A stretch of DNA of 15,392 nt, from contig JAGQIT010000031.1 of assembly GCA_020431135.1 (NCBI GenBank), forward strand, positions 1-15,392, read 5' to 3'. This document shows positions 6,669 to 12,806 of this stretch, one piece after another. Origin of the DNA: Myxococcales bacterium. GTDB taxonomy: Bacteria > Myxococcota_A > Polyangia > Nannocystales > Nannocystaceae. The notes below the pieces were generated by a model that saw only the letters and a program-made list of their open reading frames with translations, ran no database searches and was not told the origin of the DNA. A program made the position numbers and the translations under genes. How positions within the stretch are numbered: the stretch's first letter is position 1; every line of letters begins with the position of its first letter.

Positions 6669-7460
6669 TCAGCCCGCCCAGAGGTCGACGCCCGGGGCGA
6701 GCTGGTTTTGGACGATCGGTCGCGCGAGCCAGTGCGTGCCGGAGTCGAGGATCGCGTTGAGGAAGGTGCTGCGCACCCACTTGAGGCGCTCTACGACGCG
6801 GCCGTCCTCCTCGATCTTCAGGTAGAGGCCCTCCATCGCGTCCTCGCCGTCGGTCTCGCGCAGCGCCTGCTCGCGGCCGACCCCGGCCGGGGCCGCGGCC
6901 TCGACCAGGCGCTCGCGCCAGGCCTCGGTCTTGAAGAGCGACGGGCCGACGAGATCGGTGAGCTCGCGCAGGCGCCCCGGCGCGCCGTCGTAGAGCACCG
7001 CGACCGAGACGACGGGGACGCCGTCGAGGAGCTCGCGGCGGCGCGCCGTCGACAGGAAGTCGCCGGTGACGCGGTCGAAGACGTCGAACTCCATGAAGTA
7101 GTGGGGGAGGGCGTCGTAGAAGCAGGTGTGCTTGGCGTAGAGCCACTCGCCGTACATCACGTAGCGCTCGCCGAGGGCGCAGTAGAGCGCCTCGACGTGG
7201 GTGTTCGCCCACTGCTTGAAGAGGTCGAAGTGGCGCTCGCGGGGGCCGCCCTCGAGGTAGTGGCCGCGGCTCTGGAGGAGGAGCGCGCCCTCGGGGGTGA
7301 AGGAGATCCCAGCGTTGGCCCCGTCCATCTTCTCCTCGGCGACGACGTGGCGCCCGCGGACCGCCGCGAAGGGGACGGCCGCGAGGTCGTGATCGCCGTG
7401 CTGGAGGCGCGAGCCGACCAGGTGGTGGGTGCGGGGGTATTTGATCATCGGCGGGTGCAT
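6669..7460 (-). CDS. ATP-dependent RNA ligase, Rnl2-like
   Basis: The protein has 263 residues and carries the nucleotidyltransferase ligase motifs in order. Motif I is EKMDGAN (43-49), with Lys44 as the expected AMP-accepting lysine. A SRG motif follows (64-66), then motif III YGEWLYAKH (103-111), an acidic FMEFDVFD strand (122-129), motif IV EGLYLKIE (210-217) and motif V ERLKWVR (224-230, Lys227). It contains little beyond the catalytic core plus a short C-terminal tail (STFLNAIL onward). This resembles compact bacterial Rnl2-like ligases rather than DNA ligases, which carry an OB-fold. It should seal a 5'-phosphate to a 3'-OH, the ends produced by the next gene, HD-Pnk. ATG 7460 is preferred because AGGAG (7472-7468) lies 7 bp upstream; Met5 (ATGATCAAA) is an alternative. 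The two genes form an operon. The RNA substrate is unknown. Confidence 0.92.
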   Translation of the reverse strand: MHPPMIKYPRTHHLVGSRLQHGDHDLAAVPFAAVRGRHVVAEEKMDGANAGISFTPEGALLLQSRGHYLEGGPRERHFDLFKQWANTHVEALYCALGERYVMYGEWLYAKHTCFYDALPHYFMEFDVFDRVTGDFLSTARRRELLDGVPVVSVAVLYDGAPGRLRELTDLVGPSLFKTEAWRERLVEAAAPAGVGREQALRETDGEDAMEGLYLKIEEDGRVVERLKWVRSTFLNAILDSGTHWLARPIVQNQLAPGVDLWAG

Positions 7461-7467
7461 CGTCGTA

Positions 7468-7472
7468 CTCCT
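7468..7472 (-). promoter_or_regulatory. Shine-Dalgarno of the RNA ligase
   Basis: AGGAG on the minus strand is separated by 7 bp from the ATG at 7460 and decides for that codon over the ATG four codons later. Confidence 0.75.
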
Positions 7473-7779
7473 GGCGCCGCGCGGCGTCGCGCGGCGGCGG
7501 ACGACCGCGGTCGCCGGAGGAGCGGCACCCGGGGCGGGGCTGCGGCTGGAGTGATGGGCGAGGTCGCGGTCAGCGCGCGCTCGCAGCGACGCCGCGAGGC
7601 GGCGTGAGGCGGGCGCGGGGTTGAGTCCTAGCGAACCATCGGATCACCATCTGAACGCGGAGGATGAGGGGCGAGCTGGCGGCTGTCAAGCGCCTCTCTC
7701 GCGCGGCCTGTCGGAGCCTGACCGAAGCGCCATGGAGCAACGGCGCCGCGACGGGCGTCAGAGCGCGGCCCGACCCCGT

Positions 7780-7796
7780 CTCACGGCGGCCGTGAG
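7780..7796. promoter_or_regulatory. 17-bp palindrome, candidate operator
   Basis: CTCACGGC-G-GCCGTGAG is a perfect inverted repeat of 8 bp around one centre base. It ends 37 bp before the proposed -35 box of the repeat-lipoprotein operon. The size and symmetry suit a dimeric activator or repressor site; no family can be assigned. Confidence 0.4.
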
Positions 7797-7833
7797 GCCC
7801 GCGAAAACGCCGCAAACCGGGCCTCCGAAGCCC

Positions 7834-7860
7834 TTGACCGCGTCTTCGCCGTGGTATCGT
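7834..7860 (+). promoter_or_regulatory. Candidate promoter of the repeat-lipoprotein operon
   Basis: The -35-like box TTGACC (7834-7839) and TATCGT (7855-7860) are separated by 15 bp, which is short. The -10 is preceded by TGG, an extended -10 feature. The -10 ends 6 bp before ATG 7867, so transcription would begin at or beside the start codon, giving a leaderless mRNA. No Shine-Dalgarno is present. Confidence 0.5.
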
Positions 7861-7866
7861 CGGCCC

Positions 7867-9915
7867 ATGCTTAGCTTGGATTATCGGATGGCAATCGGGG
7901 GCGTCGTGGCGCTCCTATCGACGGGGTGCATGTTCGAGGGCGACGACCCCGTCGAGGGGACCGCGGGCGCCTCGGCGACGGCGGGCGACACGGACCCCGG
8001 GGGCACGAGCGGCGACGACGGCACGAGCGGCGCGACGAGTGACACTTCGGTGTCGGCGTCGGACTCCGCGTCGTCGACCGCGCCGACGGGGACCGAGACG
8101 GGGGGGACGACGGACACCACCGGCGAGGGGACGACGGGCGAGGAGCCGATGAGCTACGCCCCCGACTGTGAGCCGCTCGACGTGGCCTTCGCGGACGCGA
8201 TGGCGCTCGAGGTCCACACCGTCACCTTCGACCTCACCCATAACGACGGCGACTACGCGGGCAGCGGCCTCGACAACGGCTACATCTACCTGGTCAACGA
8301 GGTCACCGGCGACCGCGCGCGGATCGGCCAGGTGAAGACGAAGAAGCTCGTGGCCCCCGTCCTCGCCGGGGTCTACTCGATCGTCTACGAGGCGGCCGCG
8401 AGCACGATGACGATGCCGCGCAACGCCAGCGTCGTCCTCGAGGAGGGCCTCGCCGTCTTCACCGACGTCTCGCGGACCGTCGACATCCCTAGCGTCGACG
8501 TCAAGCTCACGCTCAAGCTCGACGGCAAGGAGCCGACGCCGTCGCCGGTCGACAGCGCCCGGATCTTCGTCACGCAGGGCGGCCCGGAGGGCGAGCGGAC
8601 CTATATCGGCTCGACGGCGCAGTCCGGCGGCAAGTTCTCGGCGCCACTCGTCCCCGGCGACTACGAGGTCTTCTACGAGTCCGAGCGCCGCGGCGCCGGC
8701 CTGCCGATCAACGCGCTGGCGAAGATCGCGGAGCTCACGGTGCCGCCGAAGGCCGGCGATGCGTACGAGACGACGGCCGCCGTGAAGACGCATGCGCTCA
8801 CCGGGGCGATCAAGTTCAACGGCGTCAAGCCGCCGTCGAGCTCCTACGATCACGGGCTTATCTACGTCCGCGACACGATGAGCGGCGCGGTCACGGCGAT
8901 CGGCGACACGGCCAACGGCGCGATCTCAGGGGTCTCGGTGATCGGCGGCGAGTTCACGAGCTACGAGCTCTTCTACGCCGCGGACAAGATCTCGGAGTTC
9001 GCCCCCGCCAACCGCTGGGCTCGCCTGGCGCCCGGCGAGGTGCCGGCGGAGATGCTCGTCGACGAGCTGGCGACCCTGGCGATCGAGACCGTCGACGTCA
9101 CCGGCGCGGTGAAGGTCGACGGCGCGGACCCGATCGAGGATCCGAACAACCGCGGCGAGCTCCTCGTCGGCGCTGACGAGGACCGCGCGGTGATCGGCGA
9201 GATCGCCAAGGGCATCGGGCAGACGCTGATCAAGGGGAGCTACGGCGTCTACTTCCGCCACGAGGTGAGCGACGGCGGCCTCCCGGTGAACACCTTCGGC
9301 CTCCTCGAGAGCGACGGCGTCACCGATGACAAGGTCGACGCGCTGGCGTTCAACGTCGAGACGACGCTGGTCCACGGCCCGATCACGGTCGACGGCGCGG
9401 CGCCGCCCGACTCGGTCTACAGCGACGGGCGCCTCATCCTGCGCAGGGACGACGACACGGTCTACCTCGGCAACACGCGCCACGGCGCCTTCAGCAAGCG
9501 GATCGTCCGCGGCGCGACCTACGACCTCTACTACGCGGTCGAGAGCACCGACGGCGAGGTCCCCGGCAACCACGAGGTGCGCCTCGCGTCGGACATCAAG
9601 ATCGTGGGCGCGGACCTCATGCTCCCGATCGACGTCCCGCTGGTCCACGACACCTCCCCGCAGATCACGGTGCCGGAAGGGGAGGACTTCGGCGGCGAGG
9701 GTCGCTACGTCCTGCGCAAGATCGACGGCTCGGAGGGCCCCTACGTCGGCGGCGACGAGATCGTCGTCGGCTCGACGGAGGGCACGAACCTCGACATCGC
9801 CGTGACGCCGGGCACCTACCTCCTGCTCTATCGCATGGAGACGCCTGGGGTCGGCACGCCGACGAACGAGGGGGCGGCCCTCGCGTGCGTAGTCATCGGG
9901 GAGGAGGAGGGCTGA
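7867..9915 (+). CDS. Lipoprotein with six internal repeats, first of a tandem pair
   Basis: The protein has 682 residues. The signal peptide ends in LSTGC (Cys21, lipidation). Residues 22-98 form a Gly/Ser/Thr/Asp linker. From about 118 to 678 come six degenerate repeats of about 80-100 residues. Each starts with a strand and a DG/NG turn (LDGKEPTPSPVDSARIFV, FNGVKPPSSSYDHGLIYV, VDGAAPPDSVYSDGRLIL), continues through an xxIG or xxLG turn, then a PG-Y-x-x-Y/F strand (PGDYEVFYE, KGSYGVYFR, RGATYDLYY), and ends near a LPxN or VPxN motif. The pattern suggests small beta-sandwich modules, perhaps surface or adhesive, but I do not recognise a named family. Start options are ATG 7867 and ATG 7888; the first gives a normal signal peptide. 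The stop overlaps the start of a paralogue (TGATG), so the pair is coupled. Localisation is well supported; function is unknown. Confidence 0.88.
   Translation: MLSLDYRMAIGGVVALLSTGCMFEGDDPVEGTAGASATAGDTDPGGTSGDDGTSGATSDTSVSASDSASSTAPTGTETGGTTDTTGEGTTGEEPMSYAPDCEPLDVAFADAMALEVHTVTFDLTHNDGDYAGSGLDNGYIYLVNEVTGDRARIGQVKTKKLVAPVLAGVYSIVYEAAASTMTMPRNASVVLEEGLAVFTDVSRTVDIPSVDVKLTLKLDGKEPTPSPVDSARIFVTQGGPEGERTYIGSTAQSGGKFSAPLVPGDYEVFYESERRGAGLPINALAKIAELTVPPKAGDAYETTAAVKTHALTGAIKFNGVKPPSSSYDHGLIYVRDTMSGAVTAIGDTANGAISGVSVIGGEFTSYELFYAADKISEFAPANRWARLAPGEVPAEMLVDELATLAIETVDVTGAVKVDGADPIEDPNNRGELLVGADEDRAVIGEIAKGIGQTLIKGSYGVYFRHEVSDGGLPVNTFGLLESDGVTDDKVDALAFNVETTLVHGPITVDGAAPPDSVYSDGRLILRRDDDTVYLGNTRHGAFSKRIVRGATYDLYYAVESTDGEVPGNHEVRLASDIKIVGADLMLPIDVPLVHDTSPQITVPEGEDFGGEGRYVLRKIDGSEGPYVGGDEIVVGSTEGTNLDIAVTPGTYLLLYRMETPGVGTPTNEGAALACVVIGEEEG
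8218..9900 (+). repeat. Six protein-level repeats in lipoprotein 1
   Basis: The approximate unit boundaries (residues) are 118-205, 209-300, 308-405, 408-495, 498-590 and 594-678. The units share the [V/F]xG..PP..SxYDxGxI/L..V/L core and the PGxYxxxY/F core. They are diverged enough that the DNA is not visibly repeated, so this is an old expansion, not a recent duplication. Confidence 0.7.
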
Positions 9916-11924
9916 TGCGCGGCGCGGACCTCATGACCTGGCTGCTCTGCGCCGCCTCGGCGCTCGTCGTCAGCGGCTGCAGCGGCGACGACAACTCAGG
10001 GGCGAGCGGCTCGGCGACGGACTCGATCACGGACTCGGCGACGGACACCGGGCCGAACTCGACCTCGCAGGATCCGACGACGACCACGAACAACTCGACG
10101 ACGAGCGGCACCACCGGGACGACCGAGTCGATGTCGACGGGTCCGGAGAGCACCACGGACGCGGCCGATTGCCTCGCGCTCGATGAGGCGACGGAGTCGC
10201 CGGACGTCGGCAGGGTGCTCTGCTGCCGCTCCGTCGCCGCCGACTTCCCGTCGATCTCGACGACGCTGGTCGCGGTCACGGTGACGATCGACGGCGACAC
10301 GCCGGTCGGCGGCGAGTACGACAGCGGCCTCCTCTTCCTCGAGGAGGTCACGACGGGGGATCGCGCGCTCCTCGGCTCGACCGCGGACAAGGCGTTCGAC
10401 GTCAGGGTCTTCCCCGGGCGCTATCGCGTGGTCTACGAGGTCGACAGGGCCCAGGAGAAGGCGCCGATCAACACGCGCGCGGTGGTCCTGGAGTCCGTCA
10501 CCATCGCGTCGCACATGGACTCGCTCGCGATCGACGTCAAGACGGTCGAGCTGAGCGGGGCGCTGCTCGTCGACGGGGTCCCGCCGGTGAAGTCGTCCTA
10601 CGACGCCGCCGAGATCGAGCTCTACGACGCGGCGACGGACTCACGGACGGTGATCCTCGACACCGCCAAGACGCACATGGTCTCCGCGCGGGTGATCCCC
10701 GGGGAGTACGAGCTGCGCTACGCGGTCACCGACATCGGCACGGAGATGCCGCGTAACGGCGACGCGGCGCTCAAGGCGGTGACGGTGGACGAGGGGCCGA
10801 CCTTCTCGCTCGGCGACATCGCGGTGGCGACCGTGGCGCTCGACGCCGGCGTCACCATCGACGGCGAGGCGCCGCCGCCGAGCGAGCTCGACAACGCGGA
10901 GATCTACCTCGTCGATCGCGACACGGGCGATCGGATCTTCGTCGGCGAGACCATGAACGGCAAGCTCGGGCCGGCGCGGGTGATCGGCGGCCCGGCGCGC
11001 CGCTACGATCTGCGCTACGCCGCGCTCAAGTCGCAGTCCCTGCCGATCAACGAGTGGTCGCTCCTCGCCGCCGACGTCGACGCCGGCTCGATGCCGGCGT
11101 CGATCGATCTGCCGACGGCGCTCGTCAGCGGCAGCGTCGAGATCGACGGCGGGCCGGCGCCGCAGGGCGAGCCCGAGGAGAGCGCGCTCATCTCGCTTGA
11201 GCGCAGCGACGACCGTGCGATCCTCGGCGCGACGAAGGACGGCCCCTTCCAGCGCCGCGTCCTCGCGCTCAGCTCCTACGACGTGATCTACGGCCACGAG
11301 GCGAGCAGCGGCGTCGTCCCGGCGAACAACCAAGCGCGGATCGTCGAGGACTACGCGGCCGGCGACGCGCTGGCGCTCAACGTCGAGACGACGCTCCTCT
11401 CGGGGACGATCAAGGTCGGCGGCGCGCCCCCGCCGGCGTCCGTCTACGACAACGGCCGCCTCTTCCTGCGCAGCGCCGACGGCGACGTCGTCGCGCTCGG
11501 CGAGACCCGCTTCGGCGGCTTCGAGCGGCGCGTCGTCAACAAGGTCTACGACGTCGTCTACTCGGTCGACACCGCTGGGGGCATGGTGCCGAGCAACGTC
11601 GACTACGTCGTCGAGCAGCTCGACCTCACGACGGAGCCCGTCGCGGAGAAGAGCGTCGACATCGACGTGCCGGCCGAGTCCTTCACCATCAAGCTGAACT
11701 TCGACAACCCGGCCGAAGCGGTCGAGCGCGGGCGGATCCTCGTCCGCCTCGAGGGCACCGAAGAGCTCCTCTACGTCGGCGAGATCACCGAGGGCATGAC
11801 GGCCCACCTCTCGGGGACGCTGGTCCCTGGGACCTACGGGATCTTCTTCCAGGCCGATCGCGGCGGCTTCGGGATCCCGGCCAACCAGGGGGCGATGATC
11901 AGCTGCATGACCTTCGACGGCTAG
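9915..11924 (+). CDS. Lipoprotein with six internal repeats, second of a tandem pair
   Basis: The protein has 669 residues with the same plan as its neighbour. The lipobox is VVSGC (Cys22). The Ser/Thr/Asn/Asp linker spans 23-83, a Cys-bearing segment (Cys86, Cys103-Cys104) follows, and six repeats run from about 119 to 667. Repeat signatures include IDGDTPVGGEYDSGLLFL, IDGEAPPPSELDNAEIYL and VGGAPPPASVYDNGRLFL, plus PGRYRVVYE and PGEYELRYA strands. The end, GIPANQGAMISCMTFDG, aligns with GTPTNEGAALACVVIGEEEG of the first protein, including its single C-terminal Cys. That Cys might pair with the Cys near the linker. ATG 9915 overlaps the previous stop as TGATG and follows GAGGAGGAGG (9901-9910), favouring coupled translation; ATG 9933 is a possible alternative. 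No known family was recognised. The paralogy suggests two related surface components made together, perhaps interacting. Confidence 0.88.
   Translation: MRGADLMTWLLCAASALVVSGCSGDDNSGASGSATDSITDSATDTGPNSTSQDPTTTTNNSTTSGTTGTTESMSTGPESTTDAADCLALDEATESPDVGRVLCCRSVAADFPSISTTLVAVTVTIDGDTPVGGEYDSGLLFLEEVTTGDRALLGSTADKAFDVRVFPGRYRVVYEVDRAQEKAPINTRAVVLESVTIASHMDSLAIDVKTVELSGALLVDGVPPVKSSYDAAEIELYDAATDSRTVILDTAKTHMVSARVIPGEYELRYAVTDIGTEMPRNGDAALKAVTVDEGPTFSLGDIAVATVALDAGVTIDGEAPPPSELDNAEIYLVDRDTGDRIFVGETMNGKLGPARVIGGPARRYDLRYAALKSQSLPINEWSLLAADVDAGSMPASIDLPTALVSGSVEIDGGPAPQGEPEESALISLERSDDRAILGATKDGPFQRRVLALSSYDVIYGHEASSGVVPANNQARIVEDYAAGDALALNVETTLLSGTIKVGGAPPPASVYDNGRLFLRSADGDVVALGETRFGGFERRVVNKVYDVVYSVDTAGGMVPSNVDYVVEQLDLTTEPVAEKSVDIDVPAESFTIKLNFDNPAEAVERGRILVRLEGTEELLYVGEITEGMTAHLSGTLVPGTYGIFFQADRGGFGIPANQGAMISCMTFDG
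10269..11915 (+). repeat. Six protein-level repeats in lipoprotein 2
   Basis: The approximate unit boundaries (residues) are 119-205, 208-298, 308-398, 404-486, 489-580 and 588-667. Unit order appears collinear with the first lipoprotein: unit 5 of both begins after the same NVETTL segment. This points to duplication of a whole six-repeat gene followed by divergence. Confidence 0.68.
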
Positions 11925-11949
11925 GTCGCGGTCTCGCGCAGGCCGTCGA

Positions 11950-11983
11950 CCGCGCGCTCCCGCTGAACTGAGGGCGCGCGCGG
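11950..11983. terminator. GC-rich hairpin between convergent genes
   Basis: CCGCGCGCTCCC (11950-11961) pairs with GGGCGCGCGCGG (11972-11983), 12 bp with one mismatch and a 10-nt loop. It fills the 66-bp gap between the second repeat lipoprotein and the convergent M50 gene. There is no U-tract, so it may act with Rho or as an mRNA 3'-end stabiliser for either transcript. Confidence 0.5.
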
Positions 11984-11990
11984 CTCGGAG

Positions 11991-12707
11991 CTACGACGGG
12001 CGCCGCTGGCTCAGGGCCGCGAGGCCGCGCTCCTCGCGGCGGGCCGCGAAGTAGAGGAAGGCGAGGGCGGTGAGCACCGCGACGCTGATCCAGAGGACGC
12101 CCCAGAAGGTCGTCGGCAGGCCGGTGACCTCGGCGAGCATCGCCGCGTCCGAGCGGGCCTCGGGCCGGTCGAGGATGTCGCTCTTGATGTCGAGCACGGC
12201 GTAGAGGCAGCTCGTCAGGCCGATCACCCGGAGCGTGAGGTCGCAGACCCTCTCGGAGAGCTTGAGGCCGAGGACCATGAGCAGGAGGCTGCTGGCGACG
12301 CCGAAGCCGAAGCCGAAGCCGATCACCGGGCGGACGAAGATCGCGGTGACGGCGAGGAGGATCGCGCCGAGGACGACGGCGACGCCGCGGTCGAGGCGGG
12401 TGCGCGCGGCGAGGGTGAGGATCACGCCGCCCCAGACCAGCGAGCCGAGGTAGCCGGCGCTGAGGGTGAGGATCCGCGAGCCGCCGCGGGTCAGGCACAG
12501 GCCGCCCTGCTCCTTGACCACCTGGATCTCGACGATCTCGCCGCCGGTGAGCACGGCCATCAGGCCGTGGCTGAGCTCGTGGAAGAAGACCACGAGGATC
12601 TTCAGCGGGTAGACCACGGGCGTGTCCCAGAGGGCGGCGACGGCGGCGGTGAGGCCGAGGAGGAGGAGGACGCCGTGCCAGTCGGTCGCGGTGCGGCGGA
12701 AGGCCAT
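11991..12707 (-). CDS. M50-type (M50B-like) membrane zinc metalloprotease
   Basis: The protein has 238 residues and several hydrophobic segments (about 12-29, 33-55, 78-100, 108-128, 130-148 and 202-222), so it is an integral membrane protein. HELSH (43-47) lies inside the second segment and is the HExxH zinc motif of M50 site-2-type proteases. LDIKSDIL (172-179) could supply the third zinc ligand, an Asp as in NPDG-like motifs. It is close to the compact M50B-like family, which has no PDZ or CBS domain. M50 enzymes cleave membrane-embedded substrates such as anti-sigma factors or pro-sigma factors; no such partner is encoded next to it. A GFGFGFG run (130-136) is odd within a membrane helix. 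The gene is divergent from the radical SAM gene across 99 bp. No Shine-Dalgarno is seen, and the -10 box lies 9 bp before the ATG. The family call is good; proteolytic activity is inferred. Confidence 0.85.
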   Translation of the reverse strand: MAFRRTATDWHGVLLLLGLTAAVAALWDTPVVYPLKILVVFFHELSHGLMAVLTGGEIVEIQVVKEQGGLCLTRGGSRILTLSAGYLGSLVWGGVILTLAARTRLDRGVAVVLGAILLAVTAIFVRPVIGFGFGFGVASSLLLMVLGLKLSERVCDLTLRVIGLTSCLYAVLDIKSDILDRPEARSDAAMLAEVTGLPTTFWGVLWISVAVLTALAFLYFAARREERGLAALSQRRPS

Positions 12708-12716
12708 CGTCGGCGA

Positions 12717-12745
12717 AGTATAGCGGGGGCGAGCGCCGAGTCTAA
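12717..12745 (-). promoter_or_regulatory. Candidate promoter of the M50 gene
   Basis: On the minus strand, TTAGAC (12745-12740), a 17-bp spacer and TATACT (12722-12717) form the best-looking sigma-70-like promoter in the window. The -10 ends 9 bp before the ATG at 12707, so the leader would be only about 2-3 nt. Confidence 0.6.
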
Positions 12746-12785
12746 GCGCGGGGGCGCGCGCCTATCCCTGCGCGGCGTCGCCGGC

Positions 12786-12791
12786 TATCCT
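12786..12791 (+). promoter_or_regulatory. Candidate -10 element for the radical SAM gene
   Basis: TATCCT ends 15 bp before ATG 12807. A second CTATCC lies at 12762-12767, within the divergent 99-bp spacer. No convincing -35 is seen. Transcription from TATCCT would leave a leader of about 9 nt, with only a weak CAGGG before the start. Confidence 0.35.
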
Positions 12792-12806
12792 CGAGCGCCA
12801 GGGCCC

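Larger units (their letters stand above)
7461..7866. other. 406-bp divergent intergenic region
   Basis: This region separates the RNA repair operon (-) from the repeat-lipoprotein operon (+). It holds the ligase leader, a 7-bp stem with a 3-nt loop (ACGCCGC 7589-7595 / GCGGCGT 7599-7605), a 17-bp palindrome and the proposed lipoprotein promoter. The part around 7620-7670 is less GC-rich and is the most likely site of the ligase promoter, but I cannot fix its boxes. Weak ORFs on both strands here lack the codon pattern of real genes. Confidence 0.55.

Noticed and set aside
5525..7460. Toxin-antitoxin or phage-defence island around the RNA repair genes
   Set aside because: Neighbours are lipoproteins and no nuclease, antitoxin, integrase or phage gene is visible; a defence role remains only a hypothesis.
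7570..7815. 81-residue minus-strand ORF in the divergent spacer, and the plus-strand extension from 7621
   Set aside because: Neither has motifs or codon bias of the neighbours. The lipoprotein signal peptide clearly begins at 7867.
12567..12806. In-frame upstream extension of the radical SAM gene
   Set aside because: It is antisense to the N-terminal half of the M50 gene and lacks family similarity; the radical SAM fold starts at MANIGYIQ.
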